The notes: generated by a model from the letters alone, not told the origin. Numbered from the stretch's first letter, positions 1 to 8,145 are shown. The stretch is 14,811 nt of DNA from Candidatus Hermodarchaeota archaeon (GCA_016839995.1 JAEOTD010000048.1:1-14811), one strand, 5' to 3'. Made by a program: numbers and translations.

Positions 1-48
1 CCCAAAACCTTTTTTCCTCTCTAAGAGAGCTAGAATAAGAACTTGGTT

Positions 49-76
49 CCCCGCAACGAATCCTAAGTTGCTGGGG
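49..76 (+). promoter_or_regulatory. 5'-leader hairpin upstream of the first ATPase gene
   Basis: The arms CCCCGCAAC (49-57) and GTTGC-T-GGGG (67-76) can pair into a nine-base-pair stem with a single bulged T and a nine-base loop. The element ends eight bases before the Shine-Dalgarno-like GAGGGG (85-90) of the ATPase gene starting at 97. No T-run follows on either strand, so it does not look like a terminator; a leader structure affecting translation is an inference. A smaller five-bp hairpin (CTCTC-TAA-GAGAG) lies at 17-29. Nothing else is recognisable in 1-96. Confidence 0.35.
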
Positions 77-96
77 AAAAGACCGAGGGGGCTATC

Positions 97-804
97 GTGC
101 TTCTCGATCCAATACTGCAGGGAGGACTGCCACCTGGCACTAGCATTGCGTTAGTGGGTCCACCTGGATCAGGGAAAACTTGTTGTAGCCTCCAACTTGC
201 GCTAGAGGCCGTTAATCAAGGTCGTGATGCCTTATACCTTTCAACCGAAAACACCCCAACAACGTTAATCGAACAGGCTCAAAACTTTGGCATTCCACTC
301 CCGAAAAATCACGAAAAGAACCCAATCCAATATGTTGACGCCTATAGCTGGCGAATTGGGATGCAAAAAGACCCATATGCTCTCAGCCGAATAAGCAATC
401 CCGGCAACCTCAACGAAGTCAACCTGATAATCACAGACCACGCCAAGCTTCTGAAACCTGGTTCCATCATCATAATCGATTCCGTGTCAGGCCTGAGTTT
501 GTCTGCTCCTGATGAACAACGAATTCGAACGTTTGTACATAGCATTGCCCAACGCATTATCAATTTAGGAAAAATCTTGGTACTAATTTTAGAAGACGAA
601 GCCCATGATTCAAAGCTTATCACCAATCTTCGATCCCTAGTTCAAGGATCTGTTCACACCAAGACAGCTGAAGACACCAAAGGAGCACTTCGATGGTATC
701 TTCGTTTATACAGCCTCATCGGAGTCAATCATGACACACAATGGTGTGAAGTCAATATTGGAAAGAAAGGTCTAGCACTGAAAGGAGGGGCAAAGAGTGA
801 GTGA
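97..804 (+). CDS. RecA-superfamily ATPase, KaiC/RadA-like, single domain
   Basis: A 235-residue P-loop ATPase of the KaiC/GvpD/RAD55 group. The Walker A motif GPPGSGKT is at residues 21-28. The segment YLSTEN at 47-52 sits where KaiC-type proteins carry the catalytic glutamate (E51). The Walker B strand IIIID is at 124-128, and a LILEDEAHD segment follows near 163. Known members are single-domain ATPases, often in signalling or DNA-related complexes; the partner here is unknown. The start is GTG at 97, six bases after GAGGGG. The last eight bases overlap the next gene, which encodes a diverged homologue, so translational coupling and a heteromeric complex are likely. There is no signal peptide or membrane helix, so it should be cytosolic. 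The family call is firm; the cellular role is not. Confidence 0.85.
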   Translation: MLLDPILQGGLPPGTSIALVGPPGSGKTCCSLQLALEAVNQGRDALYLSTENTPTTLIEQAQNFGIPLPKNHEKNPIQYVDAYSWRIGMQKDPYALSRISNPGNLNEVNLIITDHAKLLKPGSIIIIDSVSGLSLSAPDEQRIRTFVHSIAQRIINLGKILVLILEDEAHDSKLITNLRSLVQGSVHTKTAEDTKGALRWYLRLYSLIGVNHDTQWCEVNIGKKGLALKGGAKSE

Positions 805-1477
805 TCTCATTACACTCGGATTTACTCCCAAAGAGGGATTTCAAATCCCCCGTGGCTCACAGTTACTCCTCATTGGACCACCTAGTGTTGTGAAAACCCA
901 TTTTGTACTCCGGTATCTTGCTGATCGATTACAGGCTAAAGAGCCTGCTGCATATTCTACCACGTTGTGGTCACCAAAGCAAATACGTCAGTTACTAGGT
1001 CAAATTGGTGGAAAACAAGTTGCCTCTCAGCTCCGGATTGCCGACGGAGTATCCTGTGTTACAGCGCAACAATCAACCGAACCCTATTCCTTCAAAAACC
1101 TCTATGACCTAAATACCATCAATCTGGTTTTACTCCAAGCAATTGCTGACCTTGAAAACGGACATCTCTGTCTGGATAATCTTACCACGTTGATGACCTA
1201 CTCCGCACCTCTTTCTGTCATCAAGTTCATTCAGGTACTCTGTGCCCGTGTGAAAAATAGTGGCGTCACAGGAATCTACCTGGTTGAAGAAGGTGTACAT
1301 ACAAAAGCCATCGTTGCTACTCTGCGTTTTACCGTTGATGGTGTCATTGAAATTCAGGACGAAGAAACGAAAGGAAGCCTTGTTCATAAGATTCGGCTAG
1401 CTCACCTTCGAGGAATTCAAGTCGATTCACGCTGGCTTTCATACAATGAAAAAGAACCACTGACATGGTCCAAATAG
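797..1477 (+). CDS. Degenerate RecA-superfamily ATPase paralogue (probably inactive)
   Basis: A 226-residue homologue of the preceding ATPase. The P-loop has become GPPSVVKT (residues 27-34): K33 and T34 remain, but both internal glycines of GPPGSGKT are gone. The catalytic-glutamate segment is replaced by YSTTLW near 53-58. A Walker B-like HLCLD is kept at 123-127, and VEEGVH at 163-168 matches EDEAH in the neighbour. The start is GTG at 797, six bases after a strong AGGAGGGG (783-790); the stop of the upstream gene lies inside this reading frame's first codons. The pattern suggests a non-hydrolysing partner of the first protein, by analogy with active/inactive RecA-family pairs. That is inference; nucleotide binding could persist. 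The gene ends in TAG, 21 bases from the convergent archaeosortase gene. Confidence 0.75.
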   Translation: MSDLITLGFTPKEGFQIPRGSQLLLIGPPSVVKTHFVLRYLADRLQAKEPAAYSTTLWSPKQIRQLLGQIGGKQVASQLRIADGVSCVTAQQSTEPYSFKNLYDLNTINLVLLQAIADLENGHLCLDNLTTLMTYSAPLSVIKFIQVLCARVKNSGVTGIYLVEEGVHTKAIVATLRFTVDGVIEIQDEETKGSLVHKIRLAHLRGIQVDSRWLSYNEKEPLTWSK

Positions 1478-1498
1478 GCTCTGCATACCAAATACTTG

Positions 1499-2227
1499 CT
1501 AGCTGTATTCATTAGCGAATTGTTTCACGTCTTTTAGACTAACCAGAGAAGTATCCCGACCTAAGGAGGACTGTTCTCTAGATTCATTTTTCTCAATGTT
1601 ATCTTTTGGTTTTGGTGGGAAAAGATAGTATATCATATCTTCAAAGGTTTCGATGAATCCAGGGACGAGAACTATGGCTACGATGCACAGAACAAACACA
1701 CCCACGACACCGAGAACAAAGCTCATGGGGTAATGAGCAAGTTCCCATGGGAGAATACCCAAGTACACCAGCCAAATTTCGAAAACAACTCTGAGGACGT
1801 TGGCAATAAAGAGAATCACAGTGACCACAATCACGGCGATAGTTTTCCGTGTCCACGTTCCACGCGGGAGTGGAAGAATTAACCCCATGAATACAGCAAT
1901 GACCTGAATGCCTGTACATTCTCGTACGATCTGGTACTGCTGAAAACCTAAGACGGAGACATACACGACTTGGTTAATCCAATCAACCAGAGATACCGAG
2001 GGGATGCCCATCAGGGCGAGCATGGAAGCAGATACTACTGCTGTAGGAATAGCCAGGAAGAAGGGCTGGGGGAGAAAATATACTAAAAGCGTTATAGTAA
2101 TAGCGATAATGAGGTACAACACCAGCGCACGCGGAGTCGGTCGATCCATGTCTTCTGATGAATCCTCAACAGCGTTATCCGGTTCATCCCGTCTAGCCAT
2201 TAGTCTATCTGTTGTTATCGGTTTCAC
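1499..2227 (-). CDS. Exosortase/archaeosortase family membrane transpeptidase
   Basis: A 242-residue multi-helix membrane protein with the hallmark triad of the exosortase/archaeosortase family: Cys104 in RECTGI, Arg146 in ANVLRV and His165 in ELAHYP, each at the start or end of a hydrophobic segment. Enzymes of this family cleave C-terminal sorting signals (short motif, membrane helix, basic tail) of secreted proteins and, in known archaeal cases, attach them to lipid. Hydrophobic segments run roughly over 33-51, 56-75, 85-98, 107-120, 128-147, 151-160 and 168-190, followed by a polar C-terminal tail of about 45 residues. The start used is GTG at 2227, behind GAGG; ATG at 2200 (M10) or 2149 (M27) would keep every helix and may be the true start. 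No obvious substrate lies in the window. The subtype cannot be assigned by eye. Confidence 0.85.
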   Translation of the reverse strand: MKPITTDRLMARRDEPDNAVEDSSEDMDRPTPRALVLYLIIAITITLLVYFLPQPFFLAIPTAVVSASMLALMGIPSVSLVDWINQVVYVSVLGFQQYQIVRECTGIQVIAVFMGLILPLPRGTWTRKTIAVIVVTVILFIANVLRVVFEIWLVYLGILPWELAHYPMSFVLGVVGVFVLCIVAIVLVPGFIETFEDMIYYLFPPKPKDNIEKNESREQSSLGRDTSLVSLKDVKQFANEYS

Positions 2228-2363
2228 CGTCCTCGTAACAGGGGGAATTGCTTTCCTTTTGGGTTTCCAACTTCTTGGGGAGACGTTAGTACTCTTAGGG
2301 GTTTTTCTGTTTGCTATTACGCTAATTTGCTGGATTGCAGCTCGCCGACGTAAAAGCCAGTAA
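2148..2363 (+). CDS. Possible small two-helix membrane protein, antisense to the archaeosortase start
   Basis: A 71-codon frame from ATG at 2148 to TAA at 2363. It begins with a Ser/Asp-rich stretch (MSSDESSTALSGSS), then two hydrophobic segments (about residues 16-40 and 45-63), and ends in ARRRKSQ. About 135 bases of it lie outside the archaeosortase gene and still read as a clean membrane helix, which is the main argument that it is real. No good ribosome binding site precedes 2148; a TATA-like AAATATACT lies near 2077. Helix plus basic tail loosely resembles the end of an archaeosortase substrate, but no sorting motif is visible. It may be a chance reading frame. Confidence 0.38.
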   Translation: MSSDESSTALSGSSRLAISLSVVIGFTVLVTGGIAFLLGFQLLGETLVLLGVFLFAITLICWIAARRRKSQ

Positions 2364-2413
2364 TCAAGCCTACCCTCAATTGTTTATTAGACTTCTCCCT
2401 TCACCATCAAACG

Positions 2414-2433
2414 CTCTTGCGATTTCGCGAGGG
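2414..2433 (+). terminator. Candidate terminator hairpin between convergent genes
   Basis: CTCTTGCG (2414-2421) and CGCGAGGG (2426-2433) form an eight-bp stem with two G-U pairs around a four-base ATTT loop. It lies between the small plus-strand frame ending at 2363 and the kinase gene ending at 2438. On the plus strand it is followed by ACTTTTAG, a weak T-run. Confidence 0.4.
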
Positions 2434-2437
2434 ACTT

Positions 2438-5400
2438 TTAGTTCCAAATCGGAAGCAGAAAAAGAATTTTCGAACCCTTCGTGTGTGTTCCTTTGACACG
2501 GTCTTCAACCCAAATTCGACCTCCGTAGCGATCAATAATCCGTTGAACTAGGGTAAGACCAATTCCTGAGCCTTGAGCCTTTTCTCCGACACGCTGAGTA
2601 TAACGAGCAAAAATCCGGTTCTTCAAATCATCTGGGATACCAGGGCCATGATCACTGATTTCAACCCTTAGAAATCGCTTGTTTTTATCAAAGTGTACTT
2701 TTGCTTCAATCTCAACCTTGTCATGAGCATCGAACTTTGCAGCATTGTGAAGAATGTTGAAGAATAGATCAACTAAGAGATCATCTGCTAAGACCTTGAA
2801 TTTGTCTGGGTGAATATTTGTATCCAGCACAATGGACTTATCAGGGAAGGCCTGTTTCACTGCTTGAAGCGCAGACTGGAAGTCGGGTTCGAGATCCCGA
2901 ACCTCCATAAGAGTAGTTGATTCATCCATCCCAGAAAATTTCTTGACCCGACCAATAAGGGCCGCACTTCGCTCCACTTGATCTAATGAGAGTTGAAGCT
3001 GAGTACGAAGATCTTCTGGAAGGTCAGGATTCATTAACTGTAATTCCAGAGCTGAAAGAATTGCTTGGTTAATGTTGTTGAGATCATGAGCCATTAAGTC
3101 CGTGAAGAATTCAGCTCGGGCTTTCGCTTCTTCGAGAGCACGTTCTCCGGCTTTTCTATCCGTGATGTCACGAGTTACAAGGATATAACCCGTTGGTTTG
3201 CCTTCACCTCCAATAAGGAGCGATGCACTAATCTCCGCAGAGAACACTGAACCATCACTTCGAATTAATGAAAACGGAAAGGGTACCGAGGGACCGTGCT
3301 CCTTCGTATTCTCCAACGTCTCTTTTGCCTTTTCCCGTTCATCGGTGATGACAAAGTCAAAGGCATTTCTTCCAATGAGGTCTTCGGGCGTCTTATAGCC
3401 AAGTAATTGAGCAGTCCGTTCATTTACTAATATGACAATACCATCGGGATCAGTTAGTGTAATTGCATCTGGCGATGTTTCAACTAAAGAACGGTAGCGA
3501 GCTTCCGATTCTCTAAGTATCTCATCAGAACGCATCCTTTGGGTAATATCACGACACACTCCCCGAAATCCAATAATCTGTCCTTCATCGTCAAATAGAG
3601 GACGACCGTTTGCTTCAAGGACCACAATGGATCCATCACGATGAACAAACCGATCCACAAGATTCCGGAAAGGTTTGGGGGTTGCAATCGTTGCTGCGAC
3701 AAATGCCATACCCTCTTCTACACTAGCTGGGTCCATATACTCGAAAAATCTTCGCCCAATAATTTGTCCTGCCGTATATCCAAGAATATCTTCAATTGCA
3801 CTATTTGAATAGGAAAAAATCCCCTCTATATTGATTTCCCAAACCCAACCTGTCGTGTCTTCTACCAAGGATCGAAAACGCTCTTCTGACGTTCTCAGGG
3901 CATTCTCAGATAGTTTCTGTTCAGTAACATCTTCACCTGAACTAATAATGCCTGTTCGGGTTCCATCTTCATCTTCTAAGACAGCAGTATGCCATTGAAC
4001 AATCCGTTCTGTTCCATCTTTTCGTAATATGGGATTTTCTACATACTCGCTCAATTGATGTAATCCTGCCATAGCCCGATCAAAGAGTTGTATCATTTCA
4101 TCCCGATACTGTTCAGGAATACACAAATCAAAATAATTCTGATCAATTAGTTCTTTCTCAGTATATCCAAAGATCTCACAACCTTTCCGGTTTACTAAGA
4201 AGATTTTCTGCTTCCGATTAATGCCTATAAACGCAGCACCCGCAACATCCAAGTATTGTTGAGCACGATCTCTTTCTGCTCGCAATAACGTTTCAGCAAC
4301 TTTCCTTTCTGTGATATCTTCCCCTGCAGTTAGAGCACCTGTTGGATTTCCTTCCGAATCGAAGAACATCGTAGTATGCCATGAAACTAACCGTTCTGCA
4401 CCTTCTTTCGTGATTATCGGGTTCTCTAAAAATTCTCGAGGTTTAATTTCACCTGCCATGTTGGCTTGAAATGCAGTTTTCATTCCGTCCCGGATTTTTT
4501 CTGGAATGCACAAGTCGAAGTAGTTCTGTCCAATCATTTCATCTTCAGTGTAACCAAAAATCTCTAACGCCTTTCGATTCACTAGAGTGATGTTACCTGT
4601 AGTATCAACCGCAATGAACATAACTCCTGCCATGTCCAAATATCGTTGGGCGCGATCCCGCTCTAATCGAATAACGTCCTCTGCTATTTTCCGTTCATGG
4701 ATATCCATGATGGAAACCTGAGTGGCTAATTTACCTTGATATTCAATCACAGATAGAGAAAGCTCAAACCACCTAATTGTACCATCTTTACGTGAACCTT
4801 TTAGCTCCATGTTAGATGAAACAGGTTCTCCTTGAATGATCTTTTGGAGCTGCTCCCAGGGGAGGTTACGATAGTCAGGATGGATTATCTCAAATATCTG
4901 CCAAGGTCCAAGATTTTTTATTTCCTCTTCTGAGTACCCACTCATCCTACAAAAGGCAGGATTGGCAAAGACAACTACCCCGTCTTGGATAATGAATAGG
5001 CCTTGGATGGATTGGTCAACAAGCCGGTGGTATGCCTCTTCAACCTTCTTCCTTTCAGTAATATCGTGAGTAACCTCGACACAGCCAAGGAGCTGGTTAT
5101 CATCATCTAAAAGTGGATACCCACTAACTTGCCAGACACGTCCATCCGGTGTTTGCATTTCATTGTGATGAGGTTCCTTTGTTTGTTGAGCTTCAACTAT
5201 CGGACAATCGATGCAGGGACTGTCACGGCGATTCCAAATCTCATAACAGTGTTTGCCAATGATGTCTGTAACAGAAAGATTAACTGAATCAGCTGCAGCT
5301 CGATTTGCCCAAATAATCTGTTGTTCAGTATTTTGGAAAATTACATGCTCAGAAATACTATCCAAGATGATAGATTTTTCTAGTTCCGATGCCTTCAAAG

Positions 5401-5833
5401 CCTCCTGGCTAGCCTTGAGCTCATCCTGCTTTTGTTTCAGTTCTGAGATGTCTTTTTGGATAGAAATCGAATATTTGATTACACCTTCATCGTCTCTGAT
5501 GGCACTTGCACTAAGCAGAACATTGCGTTTTTCTCCCGATTTGGTTTGGATAACGAGCTCTTCGTCATTCAGGTTGCCGTTATCTTTCCATGAGAGGAAG
5601 AGGGCTTTTACTTTCTCCTCACACTCAGGGGCATATATCTTGCGAATATGTTTGCCAATCAGCTCAACTCGCTTATACTCTAAAACGTTGAGTGCTGCTT
5701 TATTCAAGTCTAAAAGGATGCCTTGGGGTGACACCATATAGCAATACAAAGGAGCGTTTTCGAAGAACCGCCTAAAACGTGGGTCCTCTTCGTCATCAGA
5801 GTTCTCATATTCTTCTCGCTCGTGTGAAGACAT
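2438..5833 (-). CDS. Multi-PAS sensor histidine kinase
   Basis: A 1131-residue cytosolic sensor kinase. Seven PAS/PAC units lie at roughly 20-130, 150-262, 265-383, 391-511, 520-640, 648-768 and 776-893, most ending in a DITERK-like PAC signature. The dimerisation/phosphoacceptor helix carries His916 in MAHDLNN. The ATPase domain follows: N-box NILHNAAK at 1026-1033, DHGPG at 1061-1065, GSGIGL at 1088-1093. There is no transmembrane segment and no receiver domain. PAS2 has a CIDCP motif (Cys207, Cys210), seen in some redox- or metal-linked PAS domains. PAS4 and PAS5 are near-copies. The start is ATG at 5833 with no clear ribosome binding site but a plausible TATA element about 45 bases upstream. 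It should phosphorylate a response regulator encoded elsewhere; the ligands are unknown. Confidence 0.93.
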   Translation of the reverse strand: MSSHEREEYENSDDEEDPRFRRFFENAPLYCYMVSPQGILLDLNKAALNVLEYKRVELIGKHIRKIYAPECEEKVKALFLSWKDNGNLNDEELVIQTKSGEKRNVLLSASAIRDDEGVIKYSISIQKDISELKQKQDELKASQEALKASELEKSIILDSISEHVIFQNTEQQIIWANRAAADSVNLSVTDIIGKHCYEIWNRRDSPCIDCPIVEAQQTKEPHHNEMQTPDGRVWQVSGYPLLDDDNQLLGCVEVTHDITERKKVEEAYHRLVDQSIQGLFIIQDGVVVFANPAFCRMSGYSEEEIKNLGPWQIFEIIHPDYRNLPWEQLQKIIQGEPVSSNMELKGSRKDGTIRWFELSLSVIEYQGKLATQVSIMDIHERKIAEDVIRLERDRAQRYLDMAGVMFIAVDTTGNITLVNRKALEIFGYTEDEMIGQNYFDLCIPEKIRDGMKTAFQANMAGEIKPREFLENPIITKEGAERLVSWHTTMFFDSEGNPTGALTAGEDITERKVAETLLRAERDRAQQYLDVAGAAFIGINRKQKIFLVNRKGCEIFGYTEKELIDQNYFDLCIPEQYRDEMIQLFDRAMAGLHQLSEYVENPILRKDGTERIVQWHTAVLEDEDGTRTGIISSGEDVTEQKLSENALRTSEERFRSLVEDTTGWVWEINIEGIFSYSNSAIEDILGYTAGQIIGRRFFEYMDPASVEEGMAFVAATIATPKPFRNLVDRFVHRDGSIVVLEANGRPLFDDEGQIIGFRGVCRDITQRMRSDEILRESEARYRSLVETSPDAITLTDPDGIVILVNERTAQLLGYKTPEDLIGRNAFDFVITDEREKAKETLENTKEHGPSVPFPFSLIRSDGSVFSAEISASLLIGGEGKPTGYILVTRDITDRKAGERALEEAKARAEFFTDLMAHDLNNINQAILSALELQLMNPDLPEDLRTQLQLSLDQVERSAALIGRVKKFSGMDESTTLMEVRDLEPDFQSALQAVKQAFPDKSIVLDTNIHPDKFKVLADDLLVDLFFNILHNAAKFDAHDKVEIEAKVHFDKNKRFLRVEISDHGPGIPDDLKNRIFARYTQRVGEKAQGSGIGLTLVQRIIDRYGGRIWVEDRVKGTHTKGSKILFLLPIWN
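3914..4663 (-). repeat. Tandem PAS duplication inside the kinase gene
   Basis: Residues 391-519 and 520-640 of the kinase are recent-looking copies with a 129-residue (387-bp) period. Both contain ERDRAQ(R/Q)YLD, a FIA/FIG strand, VNRK, EIFGYTE, QNYFDLCIPE and a WHT strand. The other five PAS units are far less alike, so this is an intragenic duplication rather than ordinary PAS similarity. Confidence 0.7.
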
Positions 5834-5865
5834 ACTCGTGCACGCTAATGTCTTTCATTTGCCCC

Positions 5866-5882
5866 AAGTCAATTGACTTAAA
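5866..5882 (-). promoter_or_regulatory. 14-bp perfect palindrome abutting the kinase promoter
   Basis: AAGTCAATTGACTT at 5866-5879 is its own reverse complement. On the minus strand it overlaps a TATA-like TTTAAG (5882-5877), about 45 bases before the kinase ATG, so transcription would start near 5852. A dimeric regulator bound here would cover the core promoter. The palindrome is seen directly; the operator role is inferred. Confidence 0.5.
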
Positions 5883-5957
5883 GAATCTGCTGAAAAACAG
5901 TACATATCTGTTTCGGGATTGGTACAATTTTACTCGTAAAACTGCGTGAATCACACC

Positions 5958-5980
5958 TAAAACTCCCAAAGTTTTAAATA
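5958..5980 (+). promoter_or_regulatory. Archaeal-type TATA/BRE promoter with inverted repeat, for the acetyl-CoA synthetase gene
   Basis: TTTTAAATA at 5972-5980, preceded by the purine-rich CAAAG, is the best BRE/TATA match in this divergent intergenic region (5834-6100). It is overlapped by an inverted repeat TAAAACT-CCCAA-AGTTTTA (5958-5976). Transcription would begin near 6003, giving a leader of roughly 100 bases before the TTG start at 6101. The rest of the region holds no convincing gene. Confidence 0.5.
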
Positions 5981-6100
5981 TCGCTTGCAGTGACCGGAAC
6001 GCGTTCTCCTCCCGAGGACGAGAGTCCACAATTCTGAGGGGACACAAATCTGAATCCCTGAAAGCAATATGCTTGCTACTACAGACGCCGGTGACAATTA

Positions 6101-8065
6101 TTGAGCAAAATTGAGATTACATCTACTGAAGCTCGGAAATTTCCCCCCTCAAAGGCATTCCGCAAACAGGCCTTTATCAAAAACTTGGAGGAACTCCGAG
6201 AAATTTACCAGGAATCCATTAAGGATCCTCAAGCCTTTTGGGCAAAACAAGCTGATAACCTAGATTGGTTCGAAAAATGGTCAGGTCCAGTTCACACTTG
6301 GGATCCCACCGAAGCCAGACACACCTGGTTTAAGGGTGGGAAACTCAACGCAAGCTACAACTGTCTGGACCGACACTTAAACACCGACCTTAAGGATAAA
6401 ATCGCAATTATCTGGGAAGGTGACGATCCAAATCAAAACAAAACCTTCACCTACCAAGAGCTCCATATAGAGGTCAGTAAATTCGCTAATGTCCTCAAAA
6501 AGCTCGGATACAAGAAAGGCGACCGTCTGGCAATCTATTTGCCAATGATTCCTGAACTTGCCATTGCGATGTTGGCCTGTGCTCGACTAGGTATTATCCA
6601 CAGTATTGTATTTGGTGGTTTCAGCGCCGATAGCCTAAAGGACAGAATATTGGACGCGGATTGCACTGGACTCGTCACCAGTGATGGAAGCTATCGTGGA
6701 GGCAAAACCATTCCATTGAAAATCAATGCAGATGAAGCTCTCAAAAGCTGCCCCAACGTCAAACACAGTGTAGTTGTCAAACGAACAGGCATCGATGTTG
6801 AGATGAAAAAGAACCGCGACCTTTGGTGGCATGAAGTAATGGAAGATCCTGAGGTTCAAGGAGAAAGTCATGCTGAACCCATGGACGCTGAAGATTGCCT
6901 CTTCATCCTCTACACTAGCGGATCTACTGGTAAGCCCAAAGGCGTCTACCATACCACAGGCGGTTACCTCATCTTCACGATGACCACCTTCAAGTACGTT
7001 TTCGATTATCACCCTGACGATATATATTGGTGTACCGCTGACATCGGTTGGATCACTGGTCATAGTTACATCATCTATGGTCCTCTGGCTGCAGGTGCCA
7101 CATCAGTGATGTTTGAAGGTGTCCCAACATATCCTGAGCCTGACCGTTTCTGGGCAATCGTCGAAAAATACAAGATTAACCAATTCTACACGGCTCCAAC
7201 CGCAATTCGCGCTATTATGCGACACGGAGACGAATGGGTTACTAAACACGACCTCAGCAGCCTCAAACTCTTGGGAACAGTTGGAGAACCAATCAATCCC
7301 GAAGCGTGGTTGTGGTACTATAAGGTTGTCGGAAAAGAAAAAGTACCTATCGTTGATACCTACTGGCAAACTGAAACAGGCGGCATTGTAATCACACCAA
7401 TGCCTGGTGCTGTGGACCTAAAACCAGGATCTGCTACTCTTCCATTCTTTGGTATCGAAGCAATGATTGTCGATGAGGCTGGTCAAGAAGTCGGAGTGAA
7501 CGAAGGTGGATACCTCGTTATCAAGAAGCCTTGGCCTGGACTTATGCGCACAGTCTATGGTGACCATCAACGATTCATTGACACCTACTTCAAGACCTTC
7601 CCACCCTTCTATATGACTGGTGATGGAGCTCGGAAAGATGAAGACGGTTACTTCTGGATAGTTGGGCGCATTGATGATGTGGTCAATGTATCTGGACACC
7701 GCATGGGCACCGCAGAAATCGAATCTGCTCTCGTTTCACATCCTTCAGTCGCTGAATCCGCTGTCGTCGGCTTCCCCCATGACATTAAAGGTCAAGCCCT
7801 CTACTGCTTCGTCATCCTCAAAATGGGATACGAGAAAACCGATGACCTTCGCCAAGAACTCCGAAAGCATGTCCGCAAAGAGATTGGACCCATTGCAACC
7901 CCAGACAAAATCCAGTTCGCAGATGCATTACCGAAAACACGCAGTGGCAAAATCATGCGCCGTATCTTGAAGAAAATCGCTGCTGGCGAAACCAAAGACC
8001 TTGGTGATACTACAACCTTAGCTGATCCATCGGTTGTACAGAATCTCACTAAAGAACGCGTTTAG
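6101..8065 (+). CDS. acs: AMP-forming acetyl-CoA synthetase
   Basis: A 654-residue enzyme converting acetate, ATP and CoA to acetyl-CoA, AMP and pyrophosphate through an acetyl-adenylate. It is full length for bacterial and archaeal Acs (about 650). Visible motifs are YTSGSTGKPKGV near 270 (AMP-binding P-loop), GWITGHSYIIYGPL near 310, TVGEPINPEAW near 385, and YWQTETGG near 420, whose Trp restricts the pocket to acetate or propionate in characterised Acs. GRIDDVVNVSGHRMGTAEIE near 525 is the hinge and C-terminal subdomain. PKTRSGK near 611-617 has the catalytic Lys617, equivalent to the lysine that is reversibly acetylated in Salmonella Acs. The TTG start at 6101 is supported by GGTGA (6090-6094) six bases upstream. 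It is monocistronic, with its own promoter and terminator. It implies acetate assimilation or CoA recycling. Confidence 0.96.
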   Translation: MSKIEITSTEARKFPPSKAFRKQAFIKNLEELREIYQESIKDPQAFWAKQADNLDWFEKWSGPVHTWDPTEARHTWFKGGKLNASYNCLDRHLNTDLKDKIAIIWEGDDPNQNKTFTYQELHIEVSKFANVLKKLGYKKGDRLAIYLPMIPELAIAMLACARLGIIHSIVFGGFSADSLKDRILDADCTGLVTSDGSYRGGKTIPLKINADEALKSCPNVKHSVVVKRTGIDVEMKKNRDLWWHEVMEDPEVQGESHAEPMDAEDCLFILYTSGSTGKPKGVYHTTGGYLIFTMTTFKYVFDYHPDDIYWCTADIGWITGHSYIIYGPLAAGATSVMFEGVPTYPEPDRFWAIVEKYKINQFYTAPTAIRAIMRHGDEWVTKHDLSSLKLLGTVGEPINPEAWLWYYKVVGKEKVPIVDTYWQTETGGIVITPMPGAVDLKPGSATLPFFGIEAMIVDEAGQEVGVNEGGYLVIKKPWPGLMRTVYGDHQRFIDTYFKTFPPFYMTGDGARKDEDGYFWIVGRIDDVVNVSGHRMGTAEIESALVSHPSVAESAVVGFPHDIKGQALYCFVILKMGYEKTDDLRQELRKHVRKEIGPIATPDKIQFADALPKTRSGKIMRRILKKIAAGETKDLGDTTTLADPSVVQNLTKERV

Positions 8066-8077
8066 ACCAACCACCAC

Positions 8078-8114
8078 GGGAGACTATCAGGTCTCCCCAA
8101 TCTCCTCTTTTTTT
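8078..8114 (+). terminator. Hairpin plus T-run terminator after acs
   Basis: GGGAGAC (8078-8084) and GTCTCCC (8091-8097) form a perfect seven-bp stem with a six-base loop. Seven consecutive T residues follow at 8108-8114. It lies 12 bases after the acs stop codon and is the clearest terminator in the window. Confidence 0.75.
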
Positions 8115-8145
8115 CTGGAAGATAATACCTTTTTCCGAACTTGCC

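Noticed and set aside
5805..6047. 80-codon minus-strand frame across the kinase/acs intergenic region
   Set aside because: It has no domain resemblance, overlaps the kinase start, and covers the best promoter elements.
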